Source of the DNA: an endosymbiont of Lamellibrachia barhami
GTDB lineage: Bacteria > Pseudomonadota > Gammaproteobacteria > Chromatiales > Chromatiaceae
Direction of reading: 5' to 3'
DNA length: 64,000 bases
NCBI RefSeq assembly: GCF_011947365.2
Contig: NZ_JAAVSH020000001.1
Span: 613,119 to 677,118, forward strand
Notes under the pieces: model-generated
Told to the model about the DNA's origin: nothing
Database searches by the model: none
What the model saw: the letters and a program-made list of their open reading frames with translations, nothing else
Position numbers and translations under genes: made by a program
Shown: in pieces, positions 51,092-58,445 of the stretch
Numbering within the stretch: position 1 is the first letter of the stretch
Layout: each line of letters begins with the position of its first letter

Positions 51092-52678
51092 TCAATGACT
51101 GGTTCCGCGGGAGCGGGTCAGTTTGTTGTGGACGTTGTATTTACCTGAAGGCTTTTTCATCGGCAGACGCTTGACCTCCTCAAGCGTCTTGGCGTCGTAG
51201 ACCACCAGCGCACCATCGAGATCCCAGATGCTGACCAGGGCATAGCGGCCATCCTTGGTGAACTCGACATGGGCCGAGGTCTTGCCGGGCGCCGGTTTCA
51301 GCGTCTTTACTATCTCCAGAGTCTGCTTGTCGATCACATGCATCAGGTCCCTGTTGGGACCGAAGAAGACATCGACCCAAGCGTAGGGACTCTTCTCATG
51401 ACTGCGCATGAAGAACCCTGGCCCCTGGGTGGGAATCCGTTTGATCACCTCCCAGGTTTCGGTGTCGACAATGGTGACCTCTGGCTTTTCGATATTTGGT
51501 GTGGCCAGCACGTTTCTACCCTGATACTGCCAGGTAATGGCGGAACTCAGGTGCGGCATGCCGGGCAGTGTCACCTGAGCCACGGCTCTCTTCAGGTCGA
51601 GATCGACAACCTGCCCCGCACTTCCTTCGAGCCCCTTATCCAAGCCCCGTGACGTGCCGATCACCCGGTCATACTCCTGGGTGAGGAAGAAGTCATCCAG
51701 ATAACCCTCCACCTGGATGCGGCGTACCGGAAAGCGTTCCTCTTTATGGGCATCCCCGGACTCTTCGCGATAGTCATGGACCCAACCGGAAAAACCCGCC
51801 GGCGGCTCGTCCATATAACCAATCTCCCAAACCTCGGGGATATCCTTCAGCGCGGCGATAAAACTCTCCCGCGGATCCGCCGTATAGACCGCGCTGACCC
51901 TTGAAGAGGTGCCGGTTGCGTCCACCACATCGATCACCTTCAGCGGTGAAAGGTCGCGGGCGTCCAGCACTACCAGGGAATGGGGCAGGTAGTTGGCGGC
52001 AATCACATATCGTCCATCGTGGGAGACCGCAATGCTGCGGGTATTGATGCCGGTCCGCACCTCAGCGGCATAGGTCAGGTTGAAGACATCGAATTTGCTG
52101 ATCCAGCCATCCCGGGAGGCGAAGTAGATGTAACGTCCGCCTTCGGCCCACTTGGGTCCACCATGCAGGGCGAAGCGGGTCGGAAGCCGGTGAATCGGTT
52201 CAAAAGTATCGCCATTCAGCAGGGTGGCGTGGTGATCCCCAAGTTCAACCACCATGAAGAGGTTGTCGATATCCGCCTCGAATTTAGGGCTGCCCGGCAG
52301 TTCTCCCGGTTTGTGGTAGACCAGTTGGCTCCCTTTGATTTCATCCATACCCCATTTGGGCATAACCTTCAGTGGGGTATAGATCAGCTCCACCAGCGAC
52401 GCTATCTCCGCCTCGTTGAGCTTCTCCTTAAAGGGCGGCATCTGTACAGCCGGACGGCTGTTTTCGATCATTTGAAAGGCAGACTTCCTGCGCAGCCGCT
52501 TCAGGTTTTGCGGCAGCAATGCAGGCCCGATGATCCCAAGCCGGCCAGGGCCGTGACACTCGGCACAGTGCGTTTTATATAGCACCGCAGCGTCGACCGC
52601 AGCGACACTCTGAGCCGCATTAAAAAGGCCAGACAGGCAGAAAATGGTCAGCAGCAGGGGACGGATCTTCATGGTCAA
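51092..52678 (-). CDS. nirN: NirN-like cytochrome c/d1 protein
   Basis: One CAECH plus d1-type propeller (FMVVELGDHHATLLNGDTFEPIHRLPTRFALHGGPKWAEGGRYIYFASRDGWISKFD); adjacent to nirJ. Confidence 0.88.
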   Translation of the reverse strand: MTMKIRPLLLTIFCLSGLFNAAQSVAAVDAAVLYKTHCAECHGPGRLGIIGPALLPQNLKRLRRKSAFQMIENSRPAVQMPPFKEKLNEAEIASLVELIYTPLKVMPKWGMDEIKGSQLVYHKPGELPGSPKFEADIDNLFMVVELGDHHATLLNGDTFEPIHRLPTRFALHGGPKWAEGGRYIYFASRDGWISKFDVFNLTYAAEVRTGINTRSIAVSHDGRYVIAANYLPHSLVVLDARDLSPLKVIDVVDATGTSSRVSAVYTADPRESFIAALKDIPEVWEIGYMDEPPAGFSGWVHDYREESGDAHKEERFPVRRIQVEGYLDDFFLTQEYDRVIGTSRGLDKGLEGSAGQVVDLDLKRAVAQVTLPGMPHLSSAITWQYQGRNVLATPNIEKPEVTIVDTETWEVIKRIPTQGPGFFMRSHEKSPYAWVDVFFGPNRDLMHVIDKQTLEIVKTLKPAPGKTSAHVEFTKDGRYALVSIWDLDGALVVYDAKTLEEVKRLPMKKPSGKYNVHNKLTRSRGTSH

Positions 52679-52679
52679 C

Positions 52680-53867
52680 CTATCCAGTAAGCACTTGATC
52701 TATCGGCGTTTTATCTTCTGTGGCGGAGGAGATACCGATCTCTTCGTCAGTAAGATAACAGGCGGGGTCCTCACTCCAGGCATCGCCGGTGAGCTGCATC
52801 GCCCGCACCCGGGTATTGCCCCCGCAGATGTCGAAATAGCGGCAGACACCACAACGCCCTCCGATTGTGCGGGGACTCGCCTTGAGACCGGCCATGATGG
52901 GATCCGATGTATCCATCCAGATCTCGGAGAAAGACCGTTCCTTGACGTTGCCCAAGTCGTAGTTCCACCACATGGTGTCTGGATGGACCCGACCCTGATT
53001 ATCGATGTTGGCGATATTGACACCAGAGCTGTTGCCACCCCACTGGATCAGTTTCGCCTTGATGTGTTCAGTCTGCTCGGGAAATAGCCGTTCCGTCCAA
53101 TGGAGCAGATAGACGCCGTCCGCATCATTGTTACCGGTGACAAACTCCGTGCCTCGCCCCTTGGCCGCATCCTCCAGCGCGTGATCGAACAGCAGATCCA
53201 TGGCCCAGCGGGTGGTGTTGAGGAAGACGTCATCCTCACGGTTTTTGTTACCACGTCCCGCATAGTTGAGGTGGGAGAAATAGAACTTGTTAATGCGCTC
53301 CTCAACCATCAGATCCAGCAGTTGAGGCAACTCCTCCGCATTGTCCTGAGTCATGGTGAAACGCAGCCCCACTTTGATGCCTGCATCCCGGCAGAGACGC
53401 AGACCGTGCATCGACTCGTCGTAGGCTCCCTCCTTGCGGCGGAATTGGTCGTGGGTCTCACGGATGCCGTCGATGCTGATGCCAAGATAGTCGAAACCCA
53501 CCTCGGCGATCTTATCGATGTTCCGCTCATCGATCAGGGTGCCGTTGGTGGAGAGGGCCGTATAGAAACCCATCGCCTTGGCGTGGTGAGCGATCTCAAA
53601 GATATCGGGCCGTAGCAGCGGTTCGCCACCGGAGAGGATCAGAACCGGCACCTTGAACTGCTTCAGATCGTCCATCACATCGAAGACCTGGGCAGTATTC
53701 AGCTCATTCGGGAAATCGGTATCCGCAGAGATCGAGTAGCAGTGCTTACACATCAGGTTGCAGCGCCGCACAAGATTCCAGATCACCACCGGCCCCGGTG
53801 GGTTGCGTTTTGGCCCCAAGGGTTTGGGATCCAGTATTTCCTGCATGAATTGTGAGATTCTAAACAT
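52680..53867 (-). CDS. nirJ: Heme d1 biosynthesis radical SAM protein
   Basis: PPGPVVIWNLVRRCNLMCKHCYSISADTDFPNELN; SGGEPLLRPDIFEIA; C-terminal CGVCRYFDICGGNTRVRA. Confidence 0.96.
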   Translation of the reverse strand: MFRISQFMQEILDPKPLGPKRNPPGPVVIWNLVRRCNLMCKHCYSISADTDFPNELNTAQVFDVMDDLKQFKVPVLILSGGEPLLRPDIFEIAHHAKAMGFYTALSTNGTLIDERNIDKIAEVGFDYLGISIDGIRETHDQFRRKEGAYDESMHGLRLCRDAGIKVGLRFTMTQDNAEELPQLLDLMVEERINKFYFSHLNYAGRGNKNREDDVFLNTTRWAMDLLFDHALEDAAKGRGTEFVTGNNDADGVYLLHWTERLFPEQTEHIKAKLIQWGGNSSGVNIANIDNQGRVHPDTMWWNYDLGNVKERSFSEIWMDTSDPIMAGLKASPRTIGGRCGVCRYFDICGGNTRVRAMQLTGDAWSEDPACYLTDEEIGISSATEDKTPIDQVLTG

Positions 53868-53940
53868 AGTCTTCTTAATAATTAGGTAAAAGGCTAAAGG
53901 CTGGCAAATCGAAGTTTTGCATAAAGCATGTGTCAAGCAT

Positions 53941-54028
53941 GTAGGCCAGATCAAGCGTAGCAGATCGGGCATCCAGACTTTGGCAGAGCGATAAGGTTGC
54001 CGGTTCCGCTGCGCTTGAACCGACCTAC
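53941..54028. repeat. REP-like palindromes, family B (pair)
   Basis: GTAGGCCAGATCAAGCGTAGCAGATCGGGC and GCCGGTTCCGCTGCGCTTGAACCGACCTAC between nirJ and nirH. Confidence 0.7.
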
Positions 54029-54082
54029 GGAACACCAAGCTACAAGGCTTGGCCTATCCGGTGGCATGGCCTCCTTTTGCCT

Positions 54083-54589
54083 TTAACCTGGAATTCTCAT
54101 GCCGGTTTTTTTCAATATCCGGCTGCTGAACAGGACCTCATGGCCCCGGTTATCCTCACCTAAAAGTTCCACGATGATGCGGGTCTTCTCCATCACCTCG
54201 TCCCGGTCTCTGCCATGTACCATGGCGAATAGATTGTAGTGCCACTCAGGCAGATGACGGGGGCGGTGGTAGGCATGGCTGACAAAATCCAGCGCACCTA
54301 TCTTGCGGCCATACTCCTGCACCTTGTCGTCCGCCACATCCCAAACGGTCATGCCATTGCCCTTGAAGCCGAGAGTATAGTGGTTGGGTACGGCGCCAAT
54401 ACGACGGATGATGCCGGATTCAAGCATCCTGCGCATACGCCGCATCACCTCATCGGCGGTGCTATCCAACGCCTGGGCAACCTGCTCATAGGGTTCCGGC
54501 ACCAGTGGCAAACCACCCTGGGTCGCCACCACAATGCGACGATCCAGGTCATCCAGCGGCTGCGTTGCTACACCCTTATCCAATATCAT
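54083..54589 (-). CDS. nirH: Siroheme decarboxylase subunit, AsnC/Lrp-like (NirH position)
   Basis: LDRRIVVATQGGLPLVPEPYEQVAQALDSTADEVMRRMRRMLESGIIRRIGAVPNHYTLGFKGNGMTVWDV; DFVSHAYHRPRHLPEWHYNLFAMVHG. Confidence 0.88.
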   Translation of the reverse strand: MILDKGVATQPLDDLDRRIVVATQGGLPLVPEPYEQVAQALDSTADEVMRRMRRMLESGIIRRIGAVPNHYTLGFKGNGMTVWDVADDKVQEYGRKIGALDFVSHAYHRPRHLPEWHYNLFAMVHGRDRDEVMEKTRIIVELLGEDNRGHEVLFSSRILKKTGMRIPG

Positions 54590-54606
54590 CTCTCTCAGAT
54601 CCAGGG

Positions 54607-54846
54607 CTACTCCGACCCTTTGGGATCTATCTTGAGATCCGGAAGACTGACGCTACCGATCACCTGCAGCACGATGCCACAGCTAACAAAAAAGAATACC
54701 GAAGCCACCAAACTGGCGAATATGGGATTGTCCGTACCAACCGCGTAGGCCCGATAACCGGCGGCACACAGTGTAATGACCGCAGCAACGTAACAGATAT
54801 ATGCCACTATCAGAGATAGCCTCTGGGCAGGTTTTCGTGTCTTCAA
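54607..54846 (-). CDS. Small membrane protein of unknown function inside the nir operon
   Basis: 79 aa, about two TM segments (IVAYICYVAAVITLCAAGYRAYAV; FASLVASVFFFVSCGIVLQVIG); colinear between nirG and nirH. Confidence 0.55.
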   Translation of the reverse strand: MKTRKPAQRLSLIVAYICYVAAVITLCAAGYRAYAVGTDNPIFASLVASVFFFVSCGIVLQVIGSVSLPDLKIDPKGSE

Positions 54847-54882
54847 AAGTGGAGCCTCTTAATTATCTATAGCGTGTACTTC

Positions 54883-54955
54883 AGGGGTCGGAGTCAATCC
54901 GTGCAACCATGGTAACGTAAAAAAACATGGCGCGGACGGATTGACTCCGACCCCT
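54883..54955. repeat. Palindrome family C, long-hairpin copy
   Basis: AGGGGTCGGAGTCAATCCGTGC...GCGGACGGATTGACTCCGACCCCT. Confidence 0.88.
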
Positions 54956-54992
54956 CCATTCAAACTAGCGTATCCGTGGCATAAAACGAATT

Positions 54993-55439
54993 TCAAACCT
55001 CGAATTTCAGGCCGACAAAGAACTCCTCTTTTTTCGGCATATTGTAGACTTGATATCCTGTCACATCCTCAATCTCAACAAGCACCGACTCGATGCGCGC
55101 CGGGGTCTCTGTCGCCAGCACGAACCACATATTCAAGCGGTGGTCTCGCGCGTAGTTGTGGGCGACCTCGGAAAACGCATTGACCTGTTCGGCCACACGC
55201 TCGAAATCCTCTTCAGGAATACTCATGGCACAAAGACTGAGTCCGCCACCCAGACGTTCCGCATTGTAGAGTGGGCCAAAGCGGGAGAGCTGTCTCTTCT
55301 CCAGCATCTGCTCCAGACGCTGGATCAGTTCCGCCTCGCTGATACCGAGATGATCCGCCGCCTCCCGGTAGGGATGATCGGAGACTGGGAAGCCCCCCTG
55401 CAGACGATTGATGATAGCGCGGTCGACACTATCCATCAT
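54993..55439 (-). CDS. nirG: Siroheme decarboxylase subunit, AsnC/Lrp-like (NirG position)
   Basis: VDRAIINRLQGGFPVSDHPYREAADHLGISEAELIQRLEQMLEKRQLSRFGPLYNAERLGGGLSLCAMSIPEEDFERVAEQVNAFSEVAHNYARDH. Confidence 0.86.
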   Translation of the reverse strand: MMDSVDRAIINRLQGGFPVSDHPYREAADHLGISEAELIQRLEQMLEKRQLSRFGPLYNAERLGGGLSLCAMSIPEEDFERVAEQVNAFSEVAHNYARDHRLNMWFVLATETPARIESVLVEIEDVTGYQVYNMPKKEEFFVGLKFEV

Positions 55440-55912
55440 TGATAACGTGCACCACGCTGCTTAAAGCGACGCCCACTGAACAACACCTTGTGGGGAATGC
55501 CCTCGAGGCCACATGATTCAATAATCGCGTCGATGTAGTTGAGTACCCGCTGACGATCCTTGCCGTGGATCATACTGAAGAGGTTGTAGGGCCACTCGGG
55601 CAGACGCCGTGGACGCTGATAACAGAGAGTGACACAGGACTCACCACCAAGCTTCCCTCCGACCTCATCCAATTGTTCATCAGGTACATCCCAGACCACC
55701 ATCGCGTTGGCGGTATAACCCAACTCATGGTGACGCACCACGATACCCAGGCGCTTGATGATACCTTCATCCTGCAACCGGGTAATGCGCTCAATGACCT
55801 CCCGCTCCTCCATACCGATACGCTCACCCACCTCGGCATAGGGGTGACTTGAGAGCGGCAGCCCGCCCTGTATTTCGGCAACCAGGCTACGATCCGCGTC
55901 ATTCAGCACCAC
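55436..55912 (-). CDS. nirL: Siroheme decarboxylase subunit, AsnC/Lrp-like (NirL position)
   Basis: LVAEIQGGLPLSSHPYAEVGERIGMEEREVIERITRLQDEGIIKRLGIVVRHHELGYTANAMVVWDVPDEQ; CYQRPRRLPEWPYNLFSMIHGKDR. Confidence 0.86.
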   Translation of the reverse strand: MVLNDADRSLVAEIQGGLPLSSHPYAEVGERIGMEEREVIERITRLQDEGIIKRLGIVVRHHELGYTANAMVVWDVPDEQLDEVGGKLGGESCVTLCYQRPRRLPEWPYNLFSMIHGKDRQRVLNYIDAIIESCGLEGIPHKVLFSGRRFKQRGARYQ

Positions 55913-56415
55913 AGAGGAAACCCCAGATTGATGTGGAACTCTTTTCTTAATGGCAGATTGAGAATGGGGAACCCTGTCTCAGACTCCATCCTGGCCAGTA
56001 CTGCCGCCAGGTGTGCTTCCGAGGGCGCGGTTACCACAAACCAAAGATTATGCTCATCCTCACGTTCATAATTGTGATTCACTTCGGGGTAGGCGCTGAC
56101 CTTTGCGGCAACCGCTTCGAGCCGCTCTTCTGGAACGGCCATCGCCGCCAGGGTGCTGGCACCGATCTTCTTGGGCTTGAATACCGGGCCGACTCGACTG
56201 ATGACCCCCGCATCCTGCAAGCGCTGCAGAATCTTCAAGACCAACGCCTCACTGGTGCCGATCTTCGCTGCCATATCCGCATACGGAGTCGGTGAGAGCG
56301 GCAGCCCATGTTGATATTCGTTGAGCAGTCTCTTTTCCAAGTCGTTCAACTCCACCTTACCTGGATTCAGCGTACGTGGATGGGCCTGGCTGAAAAGCGA
56401 TGCAGGGTTAGCCAT
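55903..56415 (-). CDS. nirD: Siroheme decarboxylase subunit, AsnC/Lrp-like (NirD position)
   Basis: LEKRLLNEYQHGLPLSPTPYADMAAKIGTSEALVLKILQRLQDAGVISRVGPVFKPKKIGASTLAAMAVPEERLEAVAAKVSAYPEVNHNYERED. Confidence 0.88.
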   Translation of the reverse strand: MANPASLFSQAHPRTLNPGKVELNDLEKRLLNEYQHGLPLSPTPYADMAAKIGTSEALVLKILQRLQDAGVISRVGPVFKPKKIGASTLAAMAVPEERLEAVAAKVSAYPEVNHNYEREDEHNLWFVVTAPSEAHLAAVLARMESETGFPILNLPLRKEFHINLGFPLWC

Positions 56416-56416
56416 G

Positions 56417-57607
56417 TCACAATCCTGTCTGGTGGGCACGGGAGGTAAAAAAGATGCCGCTGGGCTTATCCACCGGCAGCCGATGGGTCAGTTCCTGGGT
56501 GCGGGTATCGTAGATCTGCACCTCGTCTTTGTCGCGAACCGAGATCCAGACAGATTCGCCACGGGGGCTGAATTCCATGTGCAGCGTACCCTTGCCGGGC
56601 TTCAGGGTATTGATGATTTCGAGGGTTTCGGTATCGATGACCTGAATGGTGTCGTTGTGGGGAAAAGCGAAGTTGACCCAGATCTGACGACCATCCGGAC
56701 GAGCCATGACAAACACCGGCTGACCATGTACCGGAATCTGCTTGATCTCTTTCCAGTTTTTACTATCGACAACCAACACCGCGTGCCGCCCCACTGCCGG
56801 CAGAAAGGCGCGGTCATCCGCCATCGCCCAGCCTTCGAGATGCGGCATCTTGTAAACCGGTAGTTTTTTCTGGCCACGGCCGTAGTCATCGAGGATCAGG
56901 CGGGTTCCCTTCTCCGGATGCCATAGATCGAGCAGCGACAGACCGTCCTGTCCGAAGAGGCCGGCAATATAGTAGCGCCCATTCGGCGTAATCAGCCCGT
57001 CATAGGGCAGGCTGCCGATATTTTCGAAGCGCTGAACAGCCGGTTTGGCCGGATCGCTCATATCGATAATCCAGCTCTCGCCGGAATCGTAGAGGCTGAC
57101 CACGAAGCGCTGATCCGGCGCGTCCACCAACCCCACTGTTTTGGATCCCTTCCTGTTGCCCTCCCGGTCAGTGATGGTAGTCGCGGGAATGTCGGCGATC
57201 AGGGAGAGGTCATCGGCAGAGAAGATCTTCACACCACCGGGTTTGTAGTTGGAGACTGCGATCAGGCTGCCATCCTGGGAGATAGCGCCGCCGATGCTGT
57301 TGCCACCCTGGATGATGCGCTTGACGATCTTGCCACAGAGGATATCCACCTTGGTGAGTCCACCGTCACGGCCGAACACATAGGCGTAACGCTCATCACG
57401 GGAGTAGACGACAGAGGCGTGGGAGAGGTCACCCAGCCCCTCGACCTGAAATAACGTGTTGTGGTGGGTGGTGTCCACAACTTTCAGGCTACCTGCCGCT
57501 CGCTCGACGATAACGCCCATATCGCCGGTGCCACGGATCAGACAATCGGATAGGGCGATACCGGGCAACAGAAACACCGTAAAAAACAGAATAGAGAGAG
57601 ATTTCAT
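56417..57607 (-). CDS. nirF: Heme d1 biosynthesis protein NirF
   Basis: d1-type propeller without heme c motif; MKSLSILFFTVFLLPGIALSDCLIRGTGDMGVIVERAAGSLKVVDT; follows nirC. Confidence 0.92.
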   Translation of the reverse strand: MKSLSILFFTVFLLPGIALSDCLIRGTGDMGVIVERAAGSLKVVDTTHHNTLFQVEGLGDLSHASVVYSRDERYAYVFGRDGGLTKVDILCGKIVKRIIQGGNSIGGAISQDGSLIAVSNYKPGGVKIFSADDLSLIADIPATTITDREGNRKGSKTVGLVDAPDQRFVVSLYDSGESWIIDMSDPAKPAVQRFENIGSLPYDGLITPNGRYYIAGLFGQDGLSLLDLWHPEKGTRLILDDYGRGQKKLPVYKMPHLEGWAMADDRAFLPAVGRHAVLVVDSKNWKEIKQIPVHGQPVFVMARPDGRQIWVNFAFPHNDTIQVIDTETLEIINTLKPGKGTLHMEFSPRGESVWISVRDKDEVQIYDTRTQELTHRLPVDKPSGIFFTSRAHQTGL

Positions 57608-57930
57608 CACCGCTTGACACCCTGTTTCAGTTGTTGCGCCAGCCATAGGGCTTCACTGTCGGTGAAAAATGGACGCCAGGGCGGCATCGGCGTGCCTGGG
57701 CGACCGTGCAGGATGGTGACCGCCAACTGCTCCGCTTGCCAGGGCTGCAGGCGCTTCGGTGTCAGAGCAGGACCCAGCCCCCCTTTCAACCGCATACCAT
57801 GGCAGGAGCCGCAGTCATGTTTCAACAGATAGAGCAATTCAGCCTGACGCGGGGAGACGATTTCCGCCTGCACGGCAGTAGCTGTCATAACAACAGACAT
57901 GGCCAACAGCAGGGTGAAAAAAGGTTTCAT
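57607..57930 (-). CDS. nirC: Cytochrome c55X (NirC)
   Basis: SPRQAELLYLLKHDCGSCHGMRLKGGLGPALTPKRLQPWQAEQLAVTILHGRPGTPMPPWRPFFTDSEALWLAQQL. Confidence 0.94.
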   Translation of the reverse strand: MKPFFTLLLAMSVVMTATAVQAEIVSPRQAELLYLLKHDCGSCHGMRLKGGLGPALTPKRLQPWQAEQLAVTILHGRPGTPMPPWRPFFTDSEALWLAQQLKQGVKR

Positions 57931-58066
57931 CAGGTTAATACTTCACTTCAAGGAGTCCTGAGCAAATCGTGAACAGCAGCTTTGCAGGCCACGATTTCTT
58001 CTTTAAAGACCCATAAATAAGACATTACTTAAATAGTAAGATATCACCTGGGTTTCGGGAGTGGCT

Positions 58067-58080
58067 TTGACTTCCGTCAA
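58067..58080. promoter_or_regulatory. FNR/DNR-type box upstream of nirC
   Basis: TTGAC-TTCC-GTCAA perfect half-sites, between the cupredoxin stop and nirC. Confidence 0.65.
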
Positions 58081-58085
58081 CCTCC

Positions 58086-58445
58086 CTATTCGACGTGTAC
58101 CACACCCGTCATTTTGGGATGTGGACCACAGCGATAGGGAAAACTTCCGACCTGATCGAAGCTGCGTTCATAGGTATCATCGGGAAACAGATAATCAGGC
58201 TCTGGATCCCCCGCCTGTTCAAACCAGACACTGTGGTACTGCCGCTTCTCCCGGTTGATCCAGCGCAGCCGCTGCCCGGCCTTGATGGTGATCTCCTGGG
58301 GCTCAAATTTAAATTTGATGATGTCTATCTCAGCGACCGGCGTCTGCGACCCCCCCGCCGACAGTGACGAGGCAGATAGGGCGAAAACCAGAACCAACAG
58401 GCTCCGACGAATGTTTATCAAATTGGTCGTCTTGCTCTTCATCAC
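58086..58445 (-). CDS. Plastocyanin/amicyanin-like cupredoxin
   Basis: EIDIIKFKFEPQEITIKAGQRLRWINREKRQYHSVWFEQ...GSFPYRCGPHPKMTGVVHVE (His, Cys-X-X-His ligand arrangement). Confidence 0.9.
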   Translation of the reverse strand: MMKSKTTNLINIRRSLLVLVFALSASSLSAGGSQTPVAEIDIIKFKFEPQEITIKAGQRLRWINREKRQYHSVWFEQAGDPEPDYLFPDDTYERSFDQVGSFPYRCGPHPKMTGVVHVE

